Shown here: in pieces, positions 17,037 to 26,121 of the stretch | Layout: each line of letters starts with the position of its first letter | How positions within the stretch are numbered: position 1 is the stretch's first letter | From: Phragmitibacter sp965284365 | GTDB taxonomy: Bacteria; Verrucomicrobiota; Verrucomicrobiia; Verrucomicrobiales; Verrucomicrobiaceae | Reading direction: 5' to 3' | Assembly (NCBI GenBank): GCA_965284365.1 | Contig: OZ260079.1 | Coordinates: forward strand, 3,906,001 to 3,970,000 | Length of the DNA: 64,000 bases | Made by a program: the position numbers and the translations under genes | Notes under the pieces: model-generated | What the model was told of the DNA's origin: nothing | The model's database searches: none | The model's input: only the letters and a program-made list of their open reading frames with translations

Positions 17037-18359
17037 TCAGTTTTTGGCCGTGTCTGATTTAGCTGCGGGGGATTGTTCGCCAGCAGGAGCAGTTCCTGGA
17101 GGGCCGCCCGCACTTGCTTGAGCTTTGGCTGCTTCTTCAGCAGTCATAGGTACTACGGGCATCCCAGGACGAATTTTTGCAGTCACATGCAGTACCACGC
17201 GATCTTTTTCAGTGAGGCCGGTGCGAATCACACGCTGGCCATCAATTAATGGACCAACGGTAACAGGCCGCGGCATAACCATGTTCTTGTCATCGACCAC
17301 CATCACGACCTTCTGTGCCTGATCAGATCCTACTGCACGGTCATCAATCAAGATGGCCTCCTGGTTGGCGCGTCCGGGCGTTCTCACGCGGGCGAAATAG
17401 CCGGGCTGGAGAACCCTTTGACCACGTGCGGGCTGAGGGTTTTGTAACAATGCCCGAACCTGGATGGTGCCCGTAGTTGGATCGAGGCGGTTGTCCACGA
17501 AATCAATTACGCCCTTGTGAGGGAAACCCGTGTCATCGGCGAGAGCCAATTCACAGGGCAGCAGGTTCTCTTTATGGTCGGGACCATTTTCCTCACGGTT
17601 CTGGCGCTGGTAGCGCAAAACACTCAATTCGTCCGCATCCACATAACAATAGATGGGATCCAACCTCAGGATGGTGCTCAGCATCGTAGCTCCCATCGGA
17701 CCACCGATCACGAGCCCGCCCACATCCATCATACGGCGACCGATTCGTCCATCCATTGGGGCTTTGATGGTGCAATATTCCACATCCAGCTTGCTCTTAT
17801 CGACGGTCGCTTGTGCTACCTTCAGCACTGCTTCCGCTTCTCGGACCGCTTTGTTACGAGTGTCATGGTCTTCCGCAGAGATGGCTTTCGCTGCCAGCAA
17901 TTTTGCCGCGCGATCGAATTCATTCTTGGACAACTCCAGCTTTACCCGTGCCTGCTCCACTTGCGCTACAGCTTGGTCGAGTGTGGCTTGGAAGGGCCGG
18001 GGATCGATTCGAAAGAGCAGATCACCCTTCTTTACTTCCGACCCGTCTTTGAAATGGACACTATCCAAGTAACCGGTGACTTGAGAATAAAGACTGACGG
18101 ACTCGCTCGCGTCCAGTCGTCCGGTGTACTCATCCCACTCGGTAATCTGCTTCTTCACGGGCATCACCACCGTCACGGGCATGGGAGGCATTTCCGCCAT
18201 TCCATGAGGGGCGGCAGCCGGTTTTTCGCACGAAACCAAGGAAAATACGCTAAGACAAGCAACGACGGCTAGGCACGTCCCGCTAAAAAAAGCAGGGACC
18301 CGGGAAGACCCCAAATCAGGTGAAAGGGGCGCGCCGCGTGGACGTTTCAGGGATTGCAT
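17037..18359 (-). CDS. RND efflux periplasmic adaptor lipoprotein
   Basis: Membrane-fusion protein, 440 residues from ATG at 18359. A lipobox LVSC ends at Cys44. The lipoyl half-motif starts at VSLYSQVTGYLDSVHFKDGSEVKKGDLLFRIDPRPF (here in one run of the biotinyl-lipoyl fold), an alpha-helical hairpin follows (about 112-165), then YCTIKAPMDGRIGRRMMDVGG and beta-barrel and membrane-proximal domains. It links the inner-membrane pump to an outer-membrane channel. The C-terminal tail is rich in Ala, Gly and Pro. The frame is open upstream to 18794, but that part lies on top of the divergent TetR gene and has no signal peptide, so the inner ATG is used. The 54-base spacer with the TetR gene probably holds both promoters. 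Confidence 0.93.
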   Translation of the reverse strand: MQSLKRPRGAPLSPDLGSSRVPAFFSGTCLAVVACLSVFSLVSCEKPAAAPHGMAEMPPMPVTVVMPVKKQITEWDEYTGRLDASESVSLYSQVTGYLDSVHFKDGSEVKKGDLLFRIDPRPFQATLDQAVAQVEQARVKLELSKNEFDRAAKLLAAKAISAEDHDTRNKAVREAEAVLKVAQATVDKSKLDVEYCTIKAPMDGRIGRRMMDVGGLVIGGPMGATMLSTILRLDPIYCYVDADELSVLRYQRQNREENGPDHKENLLPCELALADDTGFPHKGVIDFVDNRLDPTTGTIQVRALLQNPQPARGQRVLQPGYFARVRTPGRANQEAILIDDRAVGSDQAQKVVMVVDDKNMVMPRPVTVGPLIDGQRVIRTGLTEKDRVVLHVTAKIRPGMPVVPMTAEEAAKAQASAGGPPGTAPAGEQSPAAKSDTAKN

Positions 18360-18362
18360 AAA

Positions 18363-18374
18363 CGACAAATGTCG
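18363..18374. promoter_or_regulatory. Candidate operator in the adaptor/TetR divergent spacer
   Basis: CGACA-AA-TGTCG is a perfect 12-base inverted repeat located between the two divergent start codons (18359 and 18414). Further short arms follow (GCAA...TTGC at about 18383-18394). The spacing fits autorepression by the TetR-type regulator, but the short length means chance cannot be excluded. Confidence 0.4.
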
Positions 18375-18413
18375 CGGAGTGTGCAAGTGTTTGCTTTCTT
18401 TGTCAACAATCTG

Positions 18414-19022
18414 ATGGTCGCAACCCAAAATTCTCCACTCGCCCCAGTTGATCCCCGCATTGTGCGAACCCGCAAATCGCTTCGGCTCGCCATGGTGTCG
18501 GTCCTCGAGGAGAAAGATTTTGAGTCGATCACTATGCAGGACATTGCTGATCGGGCGAAGGTCAACCGGGGAACGGTTTACACCCACTACCCAGATATGT
18601 ATGCGCTTCTTGGCGACACCATCCGGCACGGTTTTGCAGAGGTTTTGGGGAAGTGGATGGATTTTTCCGCTCCCATCGGGCCAGCCTCTCCTCGGCAAAT
18701 GCTTCTGGCGGTTTGTGACTTTCTCGCTGAAATCTCCAATAAATGCCAAGATCGGCCCCGCCATCGCCTCTGTGAGCCTTATCTTGAGGCTCAAGTGAAA
18801 GGGGTGCTACGTGAGTTGCTGCTGCCTTGGTTGGCCATGCGGCAGAAACATATCCGTGGCGGAGGCCCGAAGCAGGACCCTGAACTGGCCGCGACTATGA
18901 TGAGCTGGGGCATTTTTGCCGCCGCCTGGGAGTGGCTTTGCCGTCGGCAACCCGCTCCTACAGAAGAATTTGCAGATGAAGCGATGGAATTCATCCTCTG
19001 CCAGGCGGGAGCAAAAGGATAA
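18414..19022 (+). CDS. TetR-family transcriptional regulator
   Basis: 202 residues from MVATQNSPLAP. The helix-turn-helix is clear: ITMQDIADRAKVNRGTVY followed by THYPDMYALL (about 39-66), with the family's Y.HY signature. The C-terminal ligand-binding part is helical and unrelated at first sight to known ligands, as is normal in this family. It is divergent from the efflux adaptor gene and presumably represses the pump until an inducer binds. A longer open frame begins at 18354 but would overlap the adaptor start and has a non-TetR sequence. The stop lies 18 bases from the convergent NlpC/P60 gene. Confidence 0.92.
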   Translation: MVATQNSPLAPVDPRIVRTRKSLRLAMVSVLEEKDFESITMQDIADRAKVNRGTVYTHYPDMYALLGDTIRHGFAEVLGKWMDFSAPIGPASPRQMLLAVCDFLAEISNKCQDRPRHRLCEPYLEAQVKGVLRELLLPWLAMRQKHIRGGGPKQDPELAATMMSWGIFAAAWEWLCRRQPAPTEEFADEAMEFILCQAGAKG

Positions 19023-19039
19023 AGTCCTGCGTTCGCATG

Positions 19040-20140
19040 CTACTTATTCTCTGACTTCATCATACCCGATACCGAGGTGACTGGGGAAGGGTCTGCCGCG
19101 CCCTGACTTTTCATCATCGGCGGCATTCCGGGGATTGGCCCGTAACCGTAGAACGCAGATTTTCCTCCCGGTTTCGGCAAGGCGAAGTCAAAGACGCTGA
19201 CACCGTTCCGGCGTTGCCCTTCATAAGATCGGCCGTCGCTTGCGCCGAACACGATAGCTTTGCCGTCTTTTTTGCGCTTACCCAAGTAGAGCATTACATG
19301 GGAGATCGGGATTTCTCTCGACGTGCCGGTATCGTAAGTTCCTGTCCAAAACAGCAGGTCGCCAGGTTGCAGGGCCTCATAGGCGGGTTCCTTCAAGCTG
19401 GCCGTGTATTCAGTTCGATACAGGACGCTATTGCGCATGACCCATCGGCAGATCTCGTCGCTCTGGCGCGGAACGCCGTCAAAGCCGGTATCCCGCAGCA
19501 CGCGATACATGGTGCCAGAGCAATCCATTCCACCCGCAGATGGATCGGACGACCCAAACTGATAGCGGAGGTTCTGCTTCGTCAGCGCCACGGACTTCTG
19601 CACAATCTCCTGCATCTTTGGTGAATAGCTCTCGTAGCCTTCGATCTCTTCCAGATTGATTGTCGAGACTGCCGCAGACTTCGGAGACTCGGGTTTAATT
19701 TCAGAAGGGGGTGTGCCCTCCGTTTCAGGCTTGGGAGGCTTCTTGCCATCGGTCGAGGTCTTTGAAGGCGTTGTGCTGTCATCGCCGGCTTTTTTCGCGG
19801 TTTCCTTTGGTGGTGACTTAGAAGACGTGGGCGTCGATGGCGCTTCGCTGCCCGGCTCCTTCTTGGCACTCGCCTTGCCCGCGTCTTTGCTTTCACCTCC
19901 CTTAGCAAGAGCGGCTTTCGCCTCGGACGATTCTTCCTTTTTTGACGTGGAGGACGTGGAACTCTTTGAAGATTTACCCGTGGACGGGGAGACCGACTGG
20001 GTCGCTTTCTTTTTTCCAGATGTAGATTCGGATTTTGCGTCGGCTTCCCGCCGACCGCTGGATGACTTGGATTCTGCCATCACTCCCGTGCTGAATATCA
20101 GCAGGGCAAAAAGAAAACTGAAGATCGTGCTCATACTCAC
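19040..20140 (-). CDS. Secreted NlpC/P60 hydrolase with long Ser/Lys-rich spacer
   Basis: 366 residues. A signal peptide (1-22, ending VMAES) is followed by about 135 residues of Ser, Lys, Thr, Pro and Glu low-complexity sequence (24-160), a likely flexible cell-wall or surface tether. The catalytic domain follows from about residue 170: GGMDCSGTMYRVL gives Cys207, and PISHVMLYLG gives His281, preceded by LQPGDLLFW. This is the NlpC/P60 arrangement, so the enzyme probably cuts peptide bonds in the stem of peptidoglycan. GRSYEGQRRNGVSVFDF is typical for the C-terminal strands. A start two codons downstream (MSTIF) is equally possible. It converges with the TetR gene. Confidence 0.88.
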   Translation of the reverse strand: MSMSTIFSFLFALLIFSTGVMAESKSSSGRREADAKSESTSGKKKATQSVSPSTGKSSKSSTSSTSKKEESSEAKAALAKGGESKDAGKASAKKEPGSEAPSTPTSSKSPPKETAKKAGDDSTTPSKTSTDGKKPPKPETEGTPPSEIKPESPKSAAVSTINLEEIEGYESYSPKMQEIVQKSVALTKQNLRYQFGSSDPSAGGMDCSGTMYRVLRDTGFDGVPRQSDEICRWVMRNSVLYRTEYTASLKEPAYEALQPGDLLFWTGTYDTGTSREIPISHVMLYLGKRKKDGKAIVFGASDGRSYEGQRRNGVSVFDFALPKPGGKSAFYGYGPIPGMPPMMKSQGAADPSPVTSVSGMMKSENK

Positions 20141-20248
20141 AAGGCCATGACGGCTTCACCACTCAACACCTAAGGAATACGGTTCGCCCTCGGAAGCGGC
20201 CCCACTTTTTTGTTTCCACCCCTTTGCCGAAAGGCTAGGTTGGCGCTC

Positions 20249-22126
20249 ATGAGGTTAGCGTCTGCGTTGTGTGCCATTGCCCTTATGACAGCAGTCTGCA
20301 GGGAAGCGCATGGTCAGGCGGGCGCTGCGGATTGGTATGTACCCGATGCCAGCGGCCATCGATCCCGGGCCATGGGCATAGGTTCGCTATTGCAACCACG
20401 CATCGACGGACGCGCGTACACGCCCAACGTAAAAGATCTTCCCGAAAAGCCTGCCGACCCTTCGATCAAGATTCCAAAGGATACCGTTATCATCGATGCT
20501 ACCAGCAAGCCGATCTCTCTCCACCGTGAGATGAAACATGACCCCAAACGGATGGCCGTGCGCATCATGGACGTCCTGACCAACATGGAATCCCAGGAGC
20601 GATCGGTCCGTGTGGAATACTCGACTGCCCTGGGCCAGCGTGGTTCCGTCAAATTCAACGGCGTCCTTTCGGACAATGGCGAGTCCCGGGAATACGGAAA
20701 TGGTGTTCCGGACAACACGGTGGCAGCGATAGTCCTCGCAGAGTCAAAGGATACGCCAGCAGTGCCTTTGTTTGTATGGGGCCAGCCGGATGCAAAGTGG
20801 CAGATGAGCGTCAGTGACGTAAGTTCATCCGTGCGGATCTATTATGACGGCACCATCCCGGCAGGGGGCAAGGCGGTGCTGATTCATTGGGTGGCGACCG
20901 CTGGCCTGGAAAAAGGCCGGAAGCTGGAGAAAACCTTTGAATTGTTCTGGAAGGACCAGGCCTTGGTCGATCCGGAAGTTCCTGACGATTTGAAACCTTT
21001 CGTCGTGAACTTTTCTGCGCAAGCCATGGCAGGATCGGCGAAGCAATCCACTTCGGAAAGCTCCAATGGCCGCCTGGCGTTGCTCGATACACTTTGTGAT
21101 CGCATTGGTCTCGTTCGCAACGGCTCAGACAATCTGTGGATGGGCAAAGACGAGATCATTTCCGGAAAGGCCTCGGCGGTTACGGTGAAGATCAAGTCCT
21201 CGAATGTGGACGTGACGGTTCCTTTCGCCGAAGTCGCCGCCTTGCGCGGTGGAGCCGGGAAAGGGCGCGAGCATCGGCTCTACTTACGTGATGGCTCGGT
21301 GCTTGCCGGGAAGGTCACATTGGAAAAGGGCGCTTTGAAAGGGGATTTGGGTTACATCACCCTGAACCCTGACGGCTTGGATCTTCTGGTGTGTCATCGC
21401 GATCCCTCCGACGGCAAGGCGCCTGTGGAGTCCAAGGCATTCCTGCAAACTGCTGCCGGTGAACTGTGGTGGCTCGCTGCAATGCCGCAAGTGGCCGTAG
21501 TCACGCCCTTCGGTAAACTTCAGTTTCCGGGGACGGTGATTTCTTCTTGTGAACGCCGTACGGAAGCGCCGTTCGGCCTCGCCATGAAACTCGCGGATGG
21601 CAGCCTAATTCATGGTGTGCTGGCGGGCGACTCCCTCGCACTAGAACGTCCGAAACTAGGGCCAGGCACGGTGCGTGCAGCGGAAATCGTTCGTCTGGGC
21701 GAACCGAAAGTGTTGAGCGAAACCACTCCCGCGACGCCCGACGCGGCCGGATCCGTCCAGTCTTGTGCCTTACGCGATGGCTCATCGCTCCGAGGAAAAA
21801 TCGTGACGCCGGAACTGAACTTCCGCAGCTCTAACGGCCTAATGAAAGTCAAATCCGCCGATATCAGCCGCCTCAGTCAGGATCAGGAAAATCCTGGCGC
21901 TTGTGCTGTCGAACTCACCAGCGGTTCAAAGCTGAAAGCGGAACTCGTGGATGACGTGCTAATCTGGAGCCTCGGCTCCCAGGAAGTGGCGCTCCCGGTC
22001 GGGCTGATCTCGGAAGTGACCTTGCGTGGATCCGCGAGCGCGAAGAACCCGGAAGCATCATCGGGTGATGCTGCTTCCAAAGACGGTGACAAGTCTCAAA
22101 CTCCGGCTGACCCATTCCCCCAATGA
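20249..22126 (+). CDS. Large secreted protein, first of a paralogous pair, unknown
   Basis: 625 residues from the ATG giving MRLASALCAIALMTAVC, which places a clean signal peptide (cleavage near HGQAG). A longer reading from 20210 adds 13 residues. The N-terminal half (about 80-250) is a beta-rich domain with RSVRVEYSTALGQRGSVKFNG. The C-terminal half is made of repeated short beta units of the form 'F/W..V..L.GG....LYL.DG..L.G.V' (for example PFAEVAALRGG and RLYLRDGSVLAGKV). The same units occur in the next gene, so the two are paralogues. No enzyme motif was found. The last four bases overlap the next start (ATGA), so translation is probably coupled. It is the first gene of the 17-kb MoxR/vWA block. 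Confidence 0.75.
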   Translation: MRLASALCAIALMTAVCREAHGQAGAADWYVPDASGHRSRAMGIGSLLQPRIDGRAYTPNVKDLPEKPADPSIKIPKDTVIIDATSKPISLHREMKHDPKRMAVRIMDVLTNMESQERSVRVEYSTALGQRGSVKFNGVLSDNGESREYGNGVPDNTVAAIVLAESKDTPAVPLFVWGQPDAKWQMSVSDVSSSVRIYYDGTIPAGGKAVLIHWVATAGLEKGRKLEKTFELFWKDQALVDPEVPDDLKPFVVNFSAQAMAGSAKQSTSESSNGRLALLDTLCDRIGLVRNGSDNLWMGKDEIISGKASAVTVKIKSSNVDVTVPFAEVAALRGGAGKGREHRLYLRDGSVLAGKVTLEKGALKGDLGYITLNPDGLDLLVCHRDPSDGKAPVESKAFLQTAAGELWWLAAMPQVAVVTPFGKLQFPGTVISSCERRTEAPFGLAMKLADGSLIHGVLAGDSLALERPKLGPGTVRAAEIVRLGEPKVLSETTPATPDAAGSVQSCALRDGSSLRGKIVTPELNFRSSNGLMKVKSADISRLSQDQENPGACAVELTSGSKLKAELVDDVLIWSLGSQEVALPVGLISEVTLRGSASAKNPEASSGDAASKDGDKSQTPADPFPQ

Positions 22127-24156
22127 CGAAACTGTTCCGACGTCTTCGTATCTCATTTTTCCACCGCTTTCTGCTGACTGCCCTGCTTCTGGGGACCGCA
22201 TTGAATTTGCAGGGCCAGCAGCCGGGGATGGTTCCCATCAATCCGCAGCCGCTGACGGATAAACAGGGAAATTCCTGGTATGTGGAGCAGAACGGCATGC
22301 TCTCCCGTCAGGGCGGCGGCAACTCCATTCTGAGCGGCGCCATGATGCTGATCATGGGCAACGATCAGTTCTATTGTAATCAACCCATGGGCACGCCTGA
22401 CGGCAAGGAGCTCTTCATGACCGGGCAGCAGCCGATGATGGGTCTGCAAGTGAGCCGCAGCATTCGCTTTTTGGAGAAAGAAGGCGGACTTCGCTATCTG
22501 GAAATGTTCACCAACACCACAGCCAACGATGTGACTGCGACGGTGGAGCTGCGCCAGAACTTCAATGGTCAGGTCAAAGGCTTGGTGACCAACCAGGGCC
22601 GCCCCAACAATGGCACTCTGGAGAAGGACGAGTCGGGCATAGCCGTGTTGCCGGGAGGGATGAACGTCAGTTCGTACCTGTTCACGTTATGCGGTCCTCG
22701 CAGCACTGGGAAGCCTCGCATCGCTTCGCAGAACCAGTATCAGATGTCCTTCTTCTATACCTTTACCGTGCCAGCAGGAAAGACGGCCAGTGTCCTGCAC
22801 ACGGTCACACAGGGCAAACTCTCCGTCCGCCCGGATGCCGCCGATCTGGAGAAGATATTGAGACCTTTCGAACTGAGCCGACAGTTGCGTGACCTGCCAA
22901 AAGGTACCGCTCCCACTCTGGTGAATTTAAAAGCCAGCGGCAGCGGTCCTATGGACATCGCGGCTTGGTTTCCGGACGAGATTCTTGGGGTGAAACGCGA
23001 GATGCTTGATGTGCTTGCCATGAAGGAAGGGACCCGCCTCCGTGGCCGTGCCACTTGTGCCCGATTCACGGTAAATCATCGCCTCGGCAAGATCATTGTT
23101 CCGTGGGAGAAAGTGATTGCCCTCACCGGCGGGAAGCAGGGTGACGGCGAGCCACGGGTCTATCTGGCGGATGGCCAGATCCTGCGTGGTGATATCCAGG
23201 CAGAAGAACTGCAATTCGTCATGGCGAGTGGGGTGGCCCTAACTTTGGAGATCGGGCAACTCGACCGTTTGGTCAAAGGAGGCAACGGTGAAGCTCCGGT
23301 TTGGCCTAAGGAGATCTCGGCACTGGTAGAACTGGCGAGTGGGGAACGCTGGGCCATCACGCAGGGCTCCTCTTTCCCCTTGGTGCTTTCTTCGCCTTGG
23401 GGCGTGTTGAATGTGAAGCTGGAGGAACTGGCCACTCTTACGCCACCTCAGGAAGATGCGCCCGCGCCACTGGCAGTGCTGGCCAATGGAACCAAAATCC
23501 GGGTGTGGTTGGGTGCACAGGATGCCATTACCGTCCCGACAGTTTCTCTGGGAGTTCAAAAGATATCTGGCGTGAAGATCCAAGCCATTGTCGTCGGTCA
23601 GGCCGTAAAGGCGGATGAAGACTTCAGCGAGGATGAAGAGGTGCTGCTCGCTCCCGTGGCCGAATTGACCGGAGGCCAGAGACTCGTTGCCCCGGTTGCT
23701 GAGGCCAAGCTTCACGCGGTGACGGCTGGGGGAGTGGTGGCCTTGGATCCGGCATCCATCAAGGAGATGCGGAACGTCAGCGAAGACATTGCCGTCACGG
23801 GCACGGATGAAGCTCCGTGGTTCCAGATGGAACTGTGGGGAGGTGGAAACGTTTTGGGCCAATTGCGCGAGGCGACGGTTCGTTTCCGCATGCCGGGCGG
23901 TGAGTGGACCATTACGGCCCAGGACATCGCGCGAGTGGTCAATCCCTCGCCCAAGATCACGGAAGCGACGCTGGCGCGTATCGGTCAACTGCTGAGGGAT
24001 CTGGGTCACGAAGACTGGAAGACCCGGGAAAAAGCCATGAGCGAACTGCGCGGGCTCGGCGAGATGGCCAAACCCAGTCTTCAGGAAGGTTTCAAACAAA
24101 CCGAGGATGCCGAAGTGAAGCGCCGCATCGAAACTCTGCTGAGCGAGTCCAATTGA
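22123..24156 (+). CDS. Large secreted protein, second of a paralogous pair, with HEAT-like C-terminus
   Basis: 677 residues. A signal peptide ends near LQGQQPG (about residue 32). The N-terminal half (DVTATVELRQNFNGQVKGL) parallels the corresponding part of the upstream paralogue. The middle repeats the same beta unit (PWEKVIALTGG, RVYLADGQILRGDI). The last 70 residues form helices of HEAT type (ARIGQLLRDLGHEDWKTREK, LRGLGEMAKPSLQEGFKQ), which the upstream protein lacks. Such helices suggest a protein-protein contact. Located in the envelope by its signal peptide. The function is unknown. It is coupled to the gene before it, and a 58-base gap separates it from the membrane coiled-coil gene. 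Confidence 0.75.
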   Translation: MTKLFRRLRISFFHRFLLTALLLGTALNLQGQQPGMVPINPQPLTDKQGNSWYVEQNGMLSRQGGGNSILSGAMMLIMGNDQFYCNQPMGTPDGKELFMTGQQPMMGLQVSRSIRFLEKEGGLRYLEMFTNTTANDVTATVELRQNFNGQVKGLVTNQGRPNNGTLEKDESGIAVLPGGMNVSSYLFTLCGPRSTGKPRIASQNQYQMSFFYTFTVPAGKTASVLHTVTQGKLSVRPDAADLEKILRPFELSRQLRDLPKGTAPTLVNLKASGSGPMDIAAWFPDEILGVKREMLDVLAMKEGTRLRGRATCARFTVNHRLGKIIVPWEKVIALTGGKQGDGEPRVYLADGQILRGDIQAEELQFVMASGVALTLEIGQLDRLVKGGNGEAPVWPKEISALVELASGERWAITQGSSFPLVLSSPWGVLNVKLEELATLTPPQEDAPAPLAVLANGTKIRVWLGAQDAITVPTVSLGVQKISGVKIQAIVVGQAVKADEDFSEDEEVLLAPVAELTGGQRLVAPVAEAKLHAVTAGGVVALDPASIKEMRNVSEDIAVTGTDEAPWFQMELWGGGNVLGQLREATVRFRMPGGEWTITAQDIARVVNPSPKITEATLARIGQLLRDLGHEDWKTREKAMSELRGLGEMAKPSLQEGFKQTEDAEVKRRIETLLSESN

Positions 24157-24214
24157 TTGAACCAAAGCCGCTTAACTTATTCCAAGAGTCTTTGAACTGA
24201 AGCGTATTGCCCTA

Positions 24215-26086
24215 GTGACCATGACCCCTCCAAGCCAAACCGCCGATACCGATTTCTCCGTGGCGGCCCGGCAGGTGCAACATCGGCTGACACTTCGGAA
24301 GGTCTTTCTTCTGCTGCTACGCACCTGGCCATGGGCGGCCGGCGTGACGGTGCTTCTCTTGGTATCGCGTTTGTTGGGCGCAGGTTTCGCCACGCCAGCT
24401 TTTCTTTGGGTATCTTTATCACTTTGGGCAGCTGGTTGTGCTCTCTGGGCCTGGAAGTCCAAGCCCGATCCTTATTCAGCACTGGCTTTCTGGGATAAAG
24501 CCGCAAAGCGTTCCGATGATTTTGCGAATGCTTGGTGGCTCCAACGTCAGGCGGAAGTGACGGCCGGTGGACGCCTGCATGTGCAACGGCAGAGCGCTCT
24601 GCTGCCGCAGGCTTTGCCCGTTTTAAAGAATGACGTGCCCATGCCAGATGTGCGTTGGCTGGGACTCTTTCTTCTCGCAGCGGTGGGGATCGTGTTTCTG
24701 CCGCATGTGGGCTCATGGCAGCGTCCCGATCCGGAACTCACCAGCGAAGGCCGCAAATTGGCAGAAGAAGCCGGGAAGAAACTGGCTGAGCGGAAGCTGG
24801 ACGTAGGGAAAATGCAGGGCCTCGAAGAGCAGGAGAAAAAGGAACTCGAGAAGCTCCAGCAGAAAGTGCAGGACACGGCCCAGGCTTTGCAAAGTGATTC
24901 CAAGAAGACGGCACGCGAAGTGTTGGCGGAACTTGAACAGCGTGCGCGTGATGCTGAGAAAATGGCGGAAAAACTGGGTGCTGGAGATGCTGCCTGGGCT
25001 TCTGAGCAGATGACCGCGGAGATGCGTAAGCATGCAGATACCTCCGATCTTGGAGATGCTATCGCCGCCAAAAATGCTCAGAACACGGCGAACAAAGCGC
25101 AGGACATGGCCGACAAGCTGAAGGACGAAAAACTCACCAGCGACACGAAAGAACGGCTCACCGAAACGATGAAGGAGGTGGGCGCCAAAGCGCAGCCAGA
25201 GGACAAAGAACGCACCGCCGGGCAGCACATTATTAACGCGGATAAAAATCTCGCTCAAACCCTTCCGCAGGACGCTGGCAAAGAGTTCCAGGCCTTGGCG
25301 GACAAGATGCGGACCTTGGCCCAGCGCGAGAAAGCACGTGAAGAATTGGAGAAGCTTGCCAGCCAACTGCGCGAGTCTGGCAGCGATATCGCGGGCCAGA
25401 ACCAAAAAGGCATGCAGCAACTTGCGGGTAGTCAGAATCAGGGCCAACAAAACCAGAGTGGTCAGCAACCTCAACAAGGCCAGCAGTCCCAACCGGGAGG
25501 CATGATGGCGATGCCCAATGCGCCGCAGATGCAACCGATGCAAATGCCCGGCATGAGCAATGCGCCGCAGGGAAATCAAGGTCAGTCAGGTAACAGCCAG
25601 AACATGCCGATGATGACTCCGGTGCCCGGCAGCGGTCACGGGCAGAAAATGGCGATCTCTCCCAATAGTGGCCAGCCATCCAACAGCCAGGCAAACAAGC
25701 CAATGCTTTTTGCTCCAATCCCCGGCACGCAGCCAGGCCAACAACCGAATGCAGCCATCATGGGCATGATGCCCGGCATGAGTCAGGGCGGCTTGCAAGC
25801 TGGCAATGGCACGACCGATCTGGGCAAGAGTCCGACAGCGAAGACCGCTGCGGGCCAGCAGGCCACGGTAAATGCCCAGCGTAATGCCGAAGGCGCTTCC
25901 AGTGTCCGCACCGTGGAAGGGCAGGCACGTCCCGAGCAGGCAGGCCGTGGCAGCCAGGCTACCGTCTTCGAGTCGATCTCCGCGGAGGAAAATGCCTTGG
26001 ACGATGCAGCCCTGCCCGCTGCCCGTCGTGAGCAGGTGCGCCGCTATTTCACAGAACTTCGCAAACGCTTCGAGAAAGAAAATTGA
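24215..26086 (+). CDS. Membrane-anchored coiled-coil and Gln-rich protein (DUF4175-like layout)
   Basis: 623 residues. Three hydrophobic helices occur near the N-terminus: two close together (about 37-75) and one at about 145-165. After them comes a 220-residue charged coiled coil (SEGRKLAEEAGKKLAERKLD, QEKKELEKLQQKVQDTAQ onward). Residues 400-540 are rich in Gln, Met, Pro, Gly and Asn (QNQKGMQQLAGSQNQGQQ). The C-terminus is again helical. DUF4175-like proteins with this plan are found near MoxR/vWA genes in alphaproteobacteria and others. The low-complexity part probably makes an extended arm outside the membrane. It stands directly upstream of the MoxR gene and is likely part of the same complex. 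Family assignment is by architecture only. Confidence 0.65.
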   Translation: MTMTPPSQTADTDFSVAARQVQHRLTLRKVFLLLLRTWPWAAGVTVLLLVSRLLGAGFATPAFLWVSLSLWAAGCALWAWKSKPDPYSALAFWDKAAKRSDDFANAWWLQRQAEVTAGGRLHVQRQSALLPQALPVLKNDVPMPDVRWLGLFLLAAVGIVFLPHVGSWQRPDPELTSEGRKLAEEAGKKLAERKLDVGKMQGLEEQEKKELEKLQQKVQDTAQALQSDSKKTAREVLAELEQRARDAEKMAEKLGAGDAAWASEQMTAEMRKHADTSDLGDAIAAKNAQNTANKAQDMADKLKDEKLTSDTKERLTETMKEVGAKAQPEDKERTAGQHIINADKNLAQTLPQDAGKEFQALADKMRTLAQREKAREELEKLASQLRESGSDIAGQNQKGMQQLAGSQNQGQQNQSGQQPQQGQQSQPGGMMAMPNAPQMQPMQMPGMSNAPQGNQGQSGNSQNMPMMTPVPGSGHGQKMAISPNSGQPSNSQANKPMLFAPIPGTQPGQQPNAAIMGMMPGMSQGGLQAGNGTTDLGKSPTAKTAAGQQATVNAQRNAEGASSVRTVEGQARPEQAGRGSQATVFESISAEENALDDAALPAARREQVRRYFTELRKRFEKEN

Positions 26087-26121
26087 CCCTGAAGCACGTG
26101 CCCATCTTTATTTTTTCCATT

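Noticed and set aside
17037..18794. Adaptor gene read as 585 codons
   Set aside because: The added 145 codons overlap the divergent TetR gene and have no signal peptide; the start at 18359 gives a standard lipoprotein.
23239..24165. Minus-strand ORF of 308 codons
   Set aside because: Antisense to the second paralogue gene, which has a signal peptide and coupled start.
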